Assembly: GCA_037178625.1 (NCBI GenBank)
Contig: JAWZXG010000049.1
Coordinates: 1 to 64,000, forward strand
Source of the DNA: Skeletonema tropicum
Lineage: Eukaryota; Bacillariophyta; Thalassiosirophyceae; Thalassiosirales; Thalassiosiraceae
Reading direction: 5' to 3'
DNA length: 64,000 nt
Each line of letters opens with the position of its first letter. Within the stretch, counting starts at the first letter, position 1. Position numbers and translations under genes: made by a program. The notes under the pieces were generated by a model. It searched no databases, had not been told where the DNA came from, and was given only the letters and a program-made list of their open reading frames with translations. Positions 13,247 through 23,953 of the stretch are shown here, in pieces.

Positions 13247-14368
13247 TTATCGACGCAACGTGGAGTAAGATCCAATGATAATCATTTTGTGCTTGGCTCG
13301 TGAAAACGCTACGTTGAGACGGCGAAAGTCTTGTAGCAATCTCCCCGACTTGCCTTCATCATTGCTCCTAACAAGAGAAATGAATACCACAGATTTATAT
13401 CTTCCTTGAAACCGATCAATTGTGCTCAATTCAAGCCCACTGTTGCTCATCAAATGAAGACTGTCTTTTAGAGCACGCAGCTGAGATCGGAAGGGCGTAA
13501 TAACACCAATCGAAGTCAGTGATAGGCCGCAACCTGATTGCGCTCTCACGCATTGCTCCACGAAAGATATCTCTGCAGTATTCACTGGGCCCTGACTCTC
13601 CTTGGCCGTACAATCGAGGAATACGACGGGACATTTGGGGTTGACGACTCTCTCAATCCACTTCATGCAGGGACATGTTTGTTGTTTGGGAGTGACAGGT
13701 AATCAGAGCTTCTGATTCTTTACCTCATCGTTGCCACACTTGAGCAATCCTTTGTACGCGACGACGTTGGAAAAATGACAAATGTCCTCGTTCATTTGAT
13801 ATTGCATCGTCAGTTTGGCCACTGCATTGGGGAATCCTTCCGAGAGATGAATGAGCATGGACTCACCGTAACCTATATCCAGACAAAGCAGGGTACAATA
13901 GTAGAGAGTTGGACTTCCAGAGCAAGATATATTGCATGCGGGGAAGATAGAAGATATCCAAACTTACCAGCTTGGTCGGCCACCTCACTCACTACAAGCG
14001 GTGGAAGTTGCATGTGATCTCCAACCAATACAAATGAATCAGCCGCCATGATTGCACATTATATAGCAGGCTGACTTATCTGTCCTGCTTCATCGACAAA
14101 TTCGACATCAAACTTTTGCCCCGCCAATAGTGAGCTGCGTGGCACAGTGAGCACTTACACCTACAACCCGTGCTGAAGTTATAACATTGAAGAGAACATC
14201 GGCATTAGGCTTCGTACAAGTACCCAGCTTCAAGTGAAATGTTCTGAGCCAGCAGCTTGTGGACGTTTGCATGGCAAGACCCCTCTCTCCCTATTCTCAC
14301 AATAGGATTTGGAAGCAAGTCGCTAGAATTGACACCACTACCAATTAGTTTGCACAAGAAATTGCCCA
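13247..14368 (-). pseudogene. DNA2-like superfamily 1 helicase, C-terminal part, broken
   Basis: The minus strand carries the helicase half of a DNA2-type nuclease/helicase. In order it shows KLIGSG..VRIGRE..CHANVHKL (14368-14220), FDVEFVDEAGQISQP (motif II, about 14110), SFVLVGDHMQLPPLV (motif III, about 14040), then a splice-like GTAAGT at 13967 and acceptor at 13873. After that come LTMQYQMNEDICHFSNVVAYKGLLKCG, IGVITPFRSQ (motif IV), STIDRFQGRYKSVVFISLVRSN (motif V) and RRLNVAFSRAKHKMIIIGS (motif VI). DNA2 processes Okazaki flaps and resects DNA ends. Two in-frame stops interrupt it: TAA at 14059-14061 and TGA at 13703-13705. No Walker A motif or nuclease domain was found upstream. Retained introns point to a segmental, not a reverse-transcribed, copy. 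Confidence 0.82.
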
Positions 14369-15017
14369 CTGCAGAATGACGATGAATAAGACAGAGACAC
14401 ACAATATACCAATACAAATCAACGCAGCCGCTTCTTCATAGGGACTTCTCTCAGGTGAAGCGAAATTTATTCGCCCACAAGACCATATCGCTACTCGACG
14501 AATTTGCAGAGAATTGATCAGCCTCCTTTGATAGTGGGAGGCCGGGGCCGCAGCCTCCTCCATGAGTTTCATTTGACGTGCTCGCGCGGCACGCCGATAG
14601 TCGAGAGCAGCTTGGATTCTTTTTCGAACGAGTCCAGCATCTTTTAATGACAAACCTTTCCTCTTTCAGACAATGGGCCAGTTGCTAGAGGATTAGTAGT
14701 TTCAGTTAGCTGTGTTTGTGGTTTGGGTTATTTCTGTGGAGCCAGGCTGAGGGCTAGCTGAGCGCTGAGCCACAGTTTGAGAGCCAGGGTTTGAGCTTGC
14801 TCGATTAGCTTAAAGTAGGTCTCTACTTGTACCGTAAAACCTGTACTGGGTATGTATCAGGTACTTATGAGGTCCACGTTTCTCATCAATCCACGCATAA
14901 TCCTACGTCACGTCCACGTTTGATGAGGTTTTAACCTTGGTCTTGCTTTGATCTTATTCTTATGGCAGAAAGGTGGCTGTGGCACACTCATAAAAATAAA
15001 ATACAACAACGACAACG
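14369..15017. other. Intergenic with a short shared repeat
   Basis: About 60 bp at 14421-14482 (…ACTTCTCTCAGGTGAAGCGAAAT…) recurs in the same orientation at 16410-16472, bracketing the secreted-protein gene. A 102-codon minus-strand frame (14345-14653) has no recognised domain. Confidence 0.5.
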
Positions 15018-16034
15018 ATGAAATTGAATCAAGCAACCATAGTAGCCTCCCTCTCGATCTCTGCCGCTGCAACTTCCGCGGCAGCTTCTTCTCATGAAGA
15101 TCTGAAAGATAACTTGTTGTCAGCACTGACCACGCACAAGTCTACGGGTTATCTTCACAGGATGCTGTCAATCACCGATACATCCAGTCAGTGTTATAAG
15201 GACACTTCAGCGATTGAGCTGAATTCCGATTACTTGTTAGGAATGGCTACCTTGATTGAATCGTGTCCCCAGGGAGTCCAGACTGACTTTACTTTCGACT
15301 ACAGTGTGTGCGACCCAGCTTTCACTGCTTCTTTCACAGAAGTGTGCACTGCAGCCAATGGTGAGTAGGAAACAATCGATCATATATTATCTTTTTTACC
15401 CCTTTATGCTTGTAATATACTGATGGGAACTCTCCTCCGCCTCATCGTTTCAACGTTACCAGGTCAAGTTGTTTCAGGTGTTGGAGACATCTCTTTCACT
15501 TGCACTTTGGATGGACAAACAATTTCTGGCACAGAGAAGGGAATGCCTGAGTGCATTGCGACTTCATGCGATGTTATCAATTGGGAAGCAGAAAAGGATC
15601 AATTGTTCGATGAAGCGGCTAAGGAAATGGAAGCCATGTTAGAAGCTTTGGGCTTGCAATGTACCATCAACAATGCTGATGATGCTTGGGCTGGTGATGC
15701 TGGTGATGCTTGGGCTGGTGATGCTTGGGCTGGTGATGCTGGCGATGCTGGTGATGCTGGCGATGCTGGTGATGCTGGTGATGCTGGCGATGCTGGTGAT
15801 GCTGGCGATGCTGGTGATGCTGGCAATGCTGGCGATGCTGGCGATGCTGGTGATGCTGGTGCTGGTAAAGTCGCTGGTAATAGTGCTGGTAATGGTAAAG
15901 TCACTGGTAATAGTGCTGGTAAAGTCACTATCAACAGTGCTGGTGTTGGTAAAAACACTGTCAACAGTGCTGGTAAAGTCAATGGAATGCTCGCCATTGC
16001 CGTCACTTCCGTAGCGGCAGCCATCTTCTTCTAA
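15018..16034 (+). CDS. Secreted, probably GPI-anchored protein with Gly-Asp-Ala repeats
   Basis: Two exons, 15018-15360 and 15463-16034 (intron with GTGAGT donor and ACCAG acceptor), give about 304 residues. The start is the first ATG before a signal-peptide-like stretch (ATIVASLSISAAATSAAA). Residues about 30-205 form a cysteine-containing domain (pairs such as SQCYKD, ESCPQG, YSVCDP, EVCTAA, FTCTLD, PECIATSCDV, LQCTIN) that I do not recognise. Then follow Trp-Ala-Gly-Asp and about 15 Gly-Asp-Ala triplets (about 15680-15870), a Gly-Lys-Val/Asn-Ser-Ala-Gly linker, and a C-terminal hydrophobic tail (MLAIAVTSVAAAIFF) like a GPI-attachment signal. A cell-surface role is inferred; no function is known. 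Long open frames in other registers and on the opposite strand here are products of the GGTGATGCT repeat. Confidence 0.8.
15678..15870 (+). repeat. GGTGATGCT/GGCGATGCT coding minisatellite
   Basis: Nine-base units GGYGATGCT are tandemly repeated, with TGGGCT-containing variants at the start. They encode the Gly-Asp-Ala tract of the secreted protein. Confidence 0.95.
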
Positions 16035-17226
16035 TGTCTAGGAAGCGGACGAGAGTCATACTTTTCTGGATTCTGGGATGAAGAGATAGCGTAGCTGGAA
16101 CTGGAACGAATAACTTGTTATTATCGAGTATGAATACAGGTGATGTTATTAAGTATTGTAGCGCACATCCACCTACCGTGGCAGTGTTTTGGCAGGAAGT
16201 TGCGTTGCTGCCTGCTGCAGCTGCCGGCCAACATACAGTTCTCTGTGCTTGAAGATGCATAGATTATTTTTTGGCAAATAAAATAATCTCTATTGGTCTT
16301 GGTACGTAAAAAAGTATGTACTTCGAAACAAATGAACCTAAAACCTGTACTATCCTATGTTGTCTATCCCATCTGGATGACTGAAGATAGACGGACGATG
16401 AGACATGCAATACAACGCAGCCAGCTTCTTATCTTAATCACGACTTCTCTCAAGTGAAGCGAAATTCGGCCACCAAACCTGAAAGAGCGAAGGCCGAGCA
16501 AAAGAAAGGACAAAGGCGGTAGTAAGTGCAATAATGTATCGTATTGTAGACAGGGTAGGGGCCAAAATGAGTGTCAAAAGGAGCAAAAGAACAACACCAG
16601 GGATTCCAACGTGGTCCCCCACCGTAGTACTAACCTGGCCCGACAGTGCTTAACTTCGCTGAGCAGACGGGAAGCGGTGCTGTCACTGTGGTATGGTCGT
16701 TCCTGTCGCACCGGGACCAGACAAACACTATAAACTGCATATTTTATGTACTTACTTTGTTGCTGCTGCTGTTTTGCGCTGAAACTGCCTTCACCTCTTC
16801 TAATTCCCTTGCCCTTGAGGATATCGAACCAAACAGGCAAGCTCTGCTTCGCTCGACTACACCTACTTACTTAAACCTAAACTCGCCTTCTTTGACCCAA
16901 GCCCAAGCACAAGACGAAGACGAAGGTAGAAGATCCATCACTCTCTAGAGCTATGTATATGTATTACTCGACATCCTCAGCTCAGCCTCAGCGAGAGGAC
17001 TGACTACACAGAGACACAGACAGAGACAGAGACAGAAGACAGATTCACTATGAATGGATTCCAATAGGGGGGAGCAAGCCCTGTGTTTTTTGGGGAGTCA
17101 CGAGTGGTGCGCGCCAAGAATTTTCTCAAAATTTTTTGACCATGGCCAAAATTGGCCATCGCCTGATCGGAGTAAGAAATAGGACCCTTTGGCAGCTTAT
17201 TCTCTGTTATTATTTGTTTTCATACT
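16035..17226. other. Intergenic, short repeats only
   Basis: Contains the second copy (16410-16472) of the short repeat seen at 14421-14482 and a GACAGA-type microsatellite at about 17006-17042. A 100-codon frame at 16646-16948 has no recognised domain. Confidence 0.5.
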
Positions 17227-19245
17227 TTGAAACTGTTGGGGCGCATAGACGGGGGTATGGTCTATGCGCCCCAAGAGTTTGGTGGGCTCAAGTGCTCACC
17301 CTGTGGAGCTTTTGTTGCCAAACCAGCCAATTTTGTCGACAAAACTCCGATCTACAAAAGACTCAACGCATCGGAGAGCTCTCCGATGCAGCAAAGAGCT
17401 GACGATGCAGCAAAAGCAATGATGGAAGAGAGTAATGATGATACCACGATGGCGGCCGGTGCCGAGGCAGTGCCAAAGCAAAAGAGGAGAAGGACGAAGA
17501 GCGGTATTAGCCGCAAGCCAAAGGGTGGCAAGCAGAAGAAATCCAACGCACCGCATGCCCCGAACGTCCCTCGGAACCCATCACAGCCAACACAGGCGCC
17601 GACGTCAGATAATAATACGGCAGATCCAAGAATATTCAATCTGAAGAGGGCAACGCAAAGGCGAGATAAGCAAATAGAAGTATTGTCTGCTGATAACCAA
17701 CAACTGAAAAGGAAAGTCGAGACTACCGCAAGAGAAATTCAATCGGTTGAACGTGAGACTGCAATGAAAGTGAACGCCATTGAGAAGGGGGCAGAGAAAG
17801 TGCACGAGAGGGCTGAAAAGAAGATGAAGCGTGCAGCAGAGGTGACGACTACAGCTAATGTCAAAATGGCCGCCGCAGCAAAAGCAGCTACTGACGCAAA
17901 AGAGATGAAGAAGGAGGCTTCAAAAGAGAAGACTATCGCAACAAAGGAGAGGAAGCAAATCAATAACAATAAATTAGCAGTTGCAAACAAGTCAAACAAA
18001 CAGTTAGCAGCAAAAGATGAGTTGATAGCGGCAAAAGATGAGATGATACGTGAACTGAAGGAGAAATTGAGGGCATCACAGAAGGCTGTCAAGGAAGCAG
18101 AGGCGAGGGAAGCAAAGGAAATAGCAGCGCGGAAAGAAGTGGAGAATTCACTTCAGGATATGGAAGCAAAGTTGGCGAGGATGGAGGCAATGTTGCAGGA
18201 ACAACTTGCAGCAGGACGAATAGTTATCAAGAAAGAATCTATGAAGGGAACAGGATTTAAGAGATGGTCGGAAAAGATTGTCCAACTCATCATGGAGTAT
18301 TTGGTATGTGTTGTTCAAAATGTTTATTATTATTATGTACTTGATTCAACTAATCAAAACACTGCTGCATTATTATTATTACACAATAGGTTGCCGGAGG
18401 CTCTCCAACAGCGTTTAGCAAGATACTGCTGGCATTCCTTAAAATAATGCAACCTGAATCTACCGTTGAAGAACTGCCAAGCATTTGGTTCATCCGTCGA
18501 ATGAGAACAGTTCTCGCCATTGTTTGCCAGCTAATGTCGGCGTACCGTGCTGCCAAGGCGGAGCGGTGGGGTCAGCTCAATTGTGATGAAACAAAGCGCC
18601 ATCAAACAGAATACCTCAATCTGATTTTGAGTTGTGTAGAAGAGTCATGTGAGGGGATGCCAGCTGAGTACAAACCAATTTTAATGTCTGCGTGCATTCT
18701 TCCCGAAGACGGAACATCAGTGGCACAGCGTGATGCCATTGTATCTTTCCTTGATGAGATGAATACTTGGTTGGACGAATGGGCAACCCTTACAGAGGAG
18801 AAGTTTCCGGGGTTTACGCATGACATCATCAGAAATGGTCTTACACTCTCCAAGCTTGTTCAGGGCGGTCTTGTCAGAAGAAAAAGAGCAAGAAATTAGG
18901 GACAAGGCAACCGAAATGCGTGACGAGCGGGAGTTGGACGGAGTTGGAGACAGATACGGTGAAATGCAACCTAGACTCCACCCTGCATTGGATGAAAGCT
19001 TGATTGATCGTCGCATTGAAATCTGTTTGACGCGTGGTGAGCAGCTAATGTGGCATAGTGGGAAGGTGGTTGGGATAAAGAGAAGAAAGAAAACTTTCGA
19101 AATGCTATACGATGAAGATGTTGTAGATGATGACGAACCTCGTTTGCAAGAAGTTAAGCTGCTGCCAAGCTTTTGGATCAAGGCTAAGCAAGGCGGATGG
19201 AGATTAGCTAAAGAGGAGGTGGAGATGGAGCGTGCGCAACCTTGA
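17227..19245 (+). CDS. Long coiled-coil protein with a C-terminal Tudor-like segment; probable frameshift
   Basis: Exon 1 starts at 17227. It encodes a Lys/Arg-rich, Pro/Gln-rich low-complexity region (about residues 60-135), then a charged Ala/Lys/Glu coiled coil (about 138-340). A GTATGT donor after ATGGAGTATTTG (18303) and a CACAATAG acceptor join it in frame to exon 2 at about 18390. Exon 2 continues helical sequence to a stop at 18899. A different frame then carries a likely continuation to 19245: SEEKEQEIRDKATEMRDE and a segment (WHSGKVVGIKRRKKTFEMLYDED) resembling the beta-barrel of Tudor-like domains. Both frames overlap at 18820-18899, so a single-base frameshift near 18860 is the simplest reading; a second intron is the alternative. 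Function is not recognised. Confidence 0.6.
17236..17274. promoter_or_regulatory. Perfect 15-bp hairpin just inside the coiled-coil ORF
   Basis: TTGGGGCGCATAGAC (17236-17250) and GTCTATGCGCCCCAA (17260-17274) are perfect inverted copies with a 9-nt loop. The hairpin starts 9 bases after the putative start codon at 17227. It could be a transposon footprint or show that the true start lies downstream. Confidence 0.8.
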
Positions 19246-19411
19246 GTACCAATGTTAAAGTAGGGGGGGAGTAATGTATTCGTAGTAGAAAGAAGTGTGT
19301 AACTCAAGTTCTACTAAGTGATAATTAATCCAGTAGTTCGATACACGTAGCTTGCAGAGCCTAAATGAGATTAAAAGAGGAGGTGGAGATGGAGTGCGCA
19401 ACCTTGAGTAC
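19211..19411. repeat. Direct repeat of about 40 bp at the 3' end of the coiled-coil gene
   Basis: 19211-19251 and 19372-19411 share AAAGAGGAGGTGGAGATGGA followed by GCGCAACCTTGAGTACCAA. The second copy thus repeats the end of the coding region outside the gene. Confidence 0.85.
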
Positions 19412-20238
19412 CAATTCCTACATAGAATAAATTGCGGGAGCGAAATTTGGCGCCATCCATCACTTTCAATTCATGACTCAATGGCCAAAAATGTGCTCCT
19501 ATGTAGTGCCAAAATGGGTATGAAGAAATGGAACAAATAGCACGAAACTTTGGATATATCTACATTGGATATATATGAATTCATGTATGCAATAGTATTT
19601 GGTATAAAACCTATTTGAAAATTCATCATTCTGGGCTTGCTCCCCCCTAATTCCAATTCCAATCGAAATCGAGCTGGAGCCAATCCTATTATAGTCTCAG
19701 CAGATTGAACGCTTCGTGGGAAGCATTGCACTCGGCTCAGCAGCGCAAGTAGTGGACCAGTAGCAGTAGACGTGTGGAAGGCTTCACTATACTCCTAGTA
19801 TTCATTTGAGGACTATAAAATGGAAGCGCATCATCAGCCTGTTCTTTTCCGGAATCTCTATGTTGATGCTATAACATGTAGCGATGGCGTCACATGAGCA
19901 ATTGAGGGCACTGCTTCACAGAGAGGCTATTGGAGAATGAGTTGCTGCAGTGGTGCTGTCTAATTTTGAGTGTAGGTAGTGTTTACGGTGTCGACGCGAT
20001 GCGGGTCGAGGTGTGCCACGGTGGTGTGGAGTTTTCTGGCAGTGACAATTTTGTCCCGCCAGTAGCAAGAGTTTTTCGTGCAGCAAGAATAGAAGCACAA
20101 AAGCCGGGAGAAGCTTGCCACGACGGCTAAGAAGTATGTAACTAACAAAGGAAGTACTTCACCACAAAGAAATGGCTCCTTTTTTGGGAAAAGCCCCAGC
20201 TACGCTACTTATCAGTATCTCAGCTTGGATTAGGATTA
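19412..20238. other. Intergenic, nothing recognised
   Basis: Only short open frames without domain signatures; this is the 3' side of both neighbouring genes. Confidence 0.5.
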
Positions 20239-22620
20239 TTAGACCGAAACAGGATCTCCATGAACTCGCACACGATATAGACATGTGTAATCATGGTTGC
20301 CCCAGTTCTCTTCTATGATGAATGAAACCGCACTCACAACTTGGCGTTCACTTTGGTCGGAGATGGATGACTTGTCACCCCCACACGAAGGCACGTCGTC
20401 AGGCTCTTTCGGAGGTGCACACGACCCTGCTGGAATTTCATAATCTTCGACTTCAAGTTGGGGCTCATTACTGCTAAAAATTTCATCATCGCCACCTTTC
20501 TCCTCAATACCAGATTCATTCACCTGTCCACCCTTCACGGTAAAGGTCTGAATACTCCTGCGTCGCCTCTCTGATTCTGAGTTACTCGCCGCATCTACAT
20601 CTTCTCCAGCATAATCATCTCCTCTTCCAGCTGCAGTCAATCGGTGATATTCGAAAGATCCCAATTCAATCGGTTGATTAATGTCAAATCCAAGCTTATC
20701 GCATTCCACTTCATCTGCATCAACATGATTTCCATCAGTACCATCACAGGGAGGAAATCCAACCACCTTTACCCACCGAGGAGCACTCTCACCTCCTCTC
20801 ACTCCATCATTCAATGCACTCGGAGGGAGAGGGAATGCTCGATGTTCAATCGATACAGCGTCAATATGTATGGGATATGGCAACCGCACCGTGTACTTTG
20901 GTCCCACGATCAAGGAAGCATTCGTATTTTCTTCATCATCTTCATCTCCTGCCTCCACATTCTGAGTATCTCGACTCAATAATGACAATATCGGATCGTT
21001 CTCTGGGCGCATACTAAGTGGATAGCAATTTCCAAGAGCTTTGGCACTCCATCCACGACCATCTGCACCTCCTCCAACTTTGCTATATCCAGCCGTAATG
21101 GCAACCTCTGGGCTAGCAGTTCGGCCAAAAAGACTCCCATAACCTGCCGTGTTACTAATCCCAAACGCATGATAAATGTAATCTGGAATGAGAGCATCCA
21201 CTATACCACGGGGTGTGTACTCTCCCCAGTTGGTAGTCGACGCCCCCAAGTAACCCGATGAGGATAATCGATCAAGTGCACGCTCCCAATCATCTGGAAG
21301 ATAGTTTCGAAGCGAGTCCAATTGGAAGTTGGTGTACCAATACCACAAGTCAATTTTATCGAGTTCAGCGTCAAGCTTTTGAGCAATACCAACACTCTCG
21401 TCTCCACTCATCATCATCATCATGTCATTGTGTTGTTGCTCATGGTATATGCGTTCCAGCGCCTTATCTACACCATGCTCCTTCTCAGTTTCCTGCCTCT
21501 TATTATTTCGAGGAGAAGGTTGATACGGAGCACTGGTCAGTTCATACACCACACTCCCCCCATTCTCATAGCTCGCCACATCCATCATACCAACACCACC
21601 GTCTTGATAATGCGAAGTGAGTGCGTTGGCGACTAATTCAACCGCAGATGGGATATGGATGCATTCACCACTATTATTGTCACCATTCGAGTTGAGTAGC
21701 AACTGTTGTTGTTGTTGTTGGATGCGCTCTTGAATCTTTTGAGGCAGCGTCGCAAAATGATTGTTCCAAAACGCGTCATCATCACTTTTACGCTGTTCCA
21801 TCATATCCATTGCCAGTACTGTTAGCTTTGACTTTAGTTCGCTGTCGGACGGTGTGAGGATGTCATGGATGGACAAGAGTTGGTCCAGTTGAGCAATGGT
21901 CATGTAATCCTTCTGGTTGGATTCATCGTCTTCTCCATTATTATTATTGTCAGCATCATCACCACTTTCATCATCCTGTTGCCGAGTCATCAAGTCGTTC
22001 GCAAAGCGATCGCGCCTCTCAATTTCGTCCTGTTGGACATTCATCAATCGTTCCTGCAGACCACCACCGCTAATAATTTTATTACTTCTACCATCGCTGC
22101 CCAACAATGCCGCCCTGTTAAACTCACTTATCCGCCTCGTTACATCTTCCGTCCGCTTCATCAAATCTAACAATTTTAGAGATACGTCATCCATGCTCTC
22201 GTGAATGGCCTCTGTGCTACTGCTCGTCAAATCATCATGAGGATTATTGTCATCAGCCGATGATGATGTTAATTCCGCCTGCAACATTGATTGGGCCTCC
22301 CCAAATTTTGCTAATTTATCGGACAGCAATGACTGCAATTTTGCATACTCGGCTGATTTTTGAGAGAGGATTTGAGCGGACTGTTTGGTTTGTGCGGTGA
22401 GTGTTGCTAGAATATCATTGTTGTTGGTATTGGGTAGATGAGGGTCATTGGAAGCAGAAGATGATTCATCTGTCACCGTGACGTGATGATTATTTTTGGT
22501 GGTGTGAGCTGTTGATGAATTGACCGAGTCTTTTGAAGCCACCACGGCGGCGTGTAACGAGCTGCTGCCGGCTAATAATAGAAATACTGCGCGGCCAAGC
22601 GGTGATGTCATTGTCTTCAT
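20239..22620 (-). CDS. SUN-domain (Sad1/UNC-84) protein
   Basis: A single 793-codon exon. The first ATG opens a signal peptide or anchor (MKTMTSPLGRAVFLLLAGSS…). Residues about 85-270 are acidic and helical with coiled-coil character (KSAEYAKLQSLLSDKLAKFG). A middle segment around 415-520 includes WYWYTNFQLDSLRNYLP. The C-terminal SUN domain (about 525-793) shows SAKALGNCYPLSMRPE, YTVRLPYPIHIDAVSIEHRA, SAPRWVKVVGFPPCDG, IELGSFEY and a closing YTCLYRVRVHGDP. In animals and plants, SUN proteins bind KASH partners in the nuclear-envelope lumen; SUN-like ER proteins are also known. Acidic inserts split the domain (about 555-570 and 665-740). Nuclear-envelope or ER membrane location is inferred. 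The domain assignment is confident; subfamily and partner are not known. Confidence 0.87.
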   Translation of the reverse strand: MKTMTSPLGRAVFLLLAGSSSLHAAVVASKDSVNSSTAHTTKNNHHVTVTDESSSASNDPHLPNTNNNDILATLTAQTKQSAQILSQKSAEYAKLQSLLSDKLAKFGEAQSMLQAELTSSSADDNNPHDDLTSSSTEAIHESMDDVSLKLLDLMKRTEDVTRRISEFNRAALLGSDGRSNKIISGGGLQERLMNVQQDEIERRDRFANDLMTRQQDDESGDDADNNNNGEDDESNQKDYMTIAQLDQLLSIHDILTPSDSELKSKLTVLAMDMMEQRKSDDDAFWNNHFATLPQKIQERIQQQQQQLLLNSNGDNNSGECIHIPSAVELVANALTSHYQDGGVGMMDVASYENGGSVVYELTSAPYQPSPRNNKRQETEKEHGVDKALERIYHEQQHNDMMMMMSGDESVGIAQKLDAELDKIDLWYWYTNFQLDSLRNYLPDDWERALDRLSSSGYLGASTTNWGEYTPRGIVDALIPDYIYHAFGISNTAGYGSLFGRTASPEVAITAGYSKVGGGADGRGWSAKALGNCYPLSMRPENDPILSLLSRDTQNVEAGDEDDEENTNASLIVGPKYTVRLPYPIHIDAVSIEHRAFPLPPSALNDGVRGGESAPRWVKVVGFPPCDGTDGNHVDADEVECDKLGFDINQPIELGSFEYHRLTAAGRGDDYAGEDVDAASNSESERRRRSIQTFTVKGGQVNESGIEEKGGDDEIFSSNEPQLEVEDYEIPAGSCAPPKEPDDVPSCGGDKSSISDQSERQVVSAVSFIIEENWGNHDYTCLYRVRVHGDPVSV

Positions 22621-23953
22621 GATGGTGATTATAAATTATTTATGGCAGACAAAGATCTGCGTTCAATTGAATAAAGCGATTACAACACGCACAGCGTTGG
22701 GGATCGATAGGATAGAATAGATGCAACCCTCGTCACGTTGAGAGCAACTCTCGTCACGCTATTATCACGAAATGCAACTCTCGTCTATGTGGGAATAGTA
22801 AAAATTCAAGATCCATTCCATCACATACTTATGTGATGTGTTTTGGTTTGGTGGCGTTTTCAATGCCGTATTGATTTGCAAAGAGTGTCGCATCGCAACA
22901 ATAGAAGAAGCTCACTTGCTTTGCATTCAGCATTCATTGTCCTCCTTCATAGTAGATGGGTTTACCTCTGCACCATCTTGAATACGCACATATCTTTTGA
23001 CAAATTAATTTGTGCATGCTCTCTCCTCTCTCTAGAGAGGGCCAGAGGGATAGCTTCTTGGTCCTCGCCTGGTGTCGACGAGACCGAGACTAGCATTGTA
23101 CTTATGTACACACATGTCCTTTTACAGATTATGAACACCTCCGTTCTCTGTCATACCTGCGGATTTGCGATCGAATGGAGTAAAGGCCTCGCAGCTTACT
23201 CCTCTGTTAAGGCGATACAAAATGCGATAGCATGACTCGGCTGGACACACACTCATTCAATCTGATCGGCTGTATACAAATTAATCCACCACAATAATCT
23301 TTCTCTTTTCCACCCGTAACGCTTGGTAGAAGATCACCAGATGACCGCTTGAGTCTTGAGTATGAATATGAAGTTGAAAGAGGGGTTTCTAATCTTGCCT
23401 GCTGTGCAAATCAAAGGTGCTGCTTTACGGTCAGCATCGACAAGACAAGGATGTACTCACGAGGCACTCTAGACGCTCAAGGAGTAGCTAGATATTTTTG
23501 TTTACAACCAGCTGTCCACAAAAAGCTGCGCTGCCTTACATATCTTACATACGGATCGAATGAACAGGGTAATATTGGTTTATTCATACTCGTACCTGGG
23601 CTGCTTTGACCTGCAAATGCATGAAAGAAAGCTGTAAAATGATATGAAAAGAGATCATTCGTTGGCAATTACCGTCTACATACTATTCCACTATCTCAAT
23701 CCATTGTAGATTGAGCTTTGTTTGGTTGTTGCCGTACGTTTTTGTTCACAAATATAAAATAATTTAAACCCAAATTATTCAAAACTCCGACTCCTACACG
23801 AAAATTATTCATGTTCATGCTCCTTCTTCTCACTTCCACCACACACCATCCCAACAACAACACAACGCTCTTCATCATAAATGCTCCTCTATAACTGCAC
23901 AAATCACTATCCTTTCTTCTGTACGTGTTGAAATGGAGGTAATACTATGATGA
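22621..23953. other. Intergenic between two minus-strand genes
   Basis: Contains three imperfect copies of GCAACTCTCGTCACG-like sequence at about 22724-22788, just upstream of the SUN gene. Otherwise only short open frames without recognised domains. Confidence 0.5.

Noticed and set aside
15599..16024. Long Ser-Pro-Ala-rich frame on the minus strand and a Met-Leu-Val frame on the plus strand
   Set aside because: Both are other registers of the GGTGATGCT repeat in the secreted-protein gene.
17352..18092. Hydrophobic-looking minus-strand frames opposite the coiled-coil gene
   Set aside because: They are antisense images of Lys/Glu/Ala-rich coding sequence, which read as Phe/Leu/Ser-rich.
22843..23235. 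130-codon frame as a gene
   Set aside because: No domain, no targeting signal, no splice context and mixed composition; likely chance.
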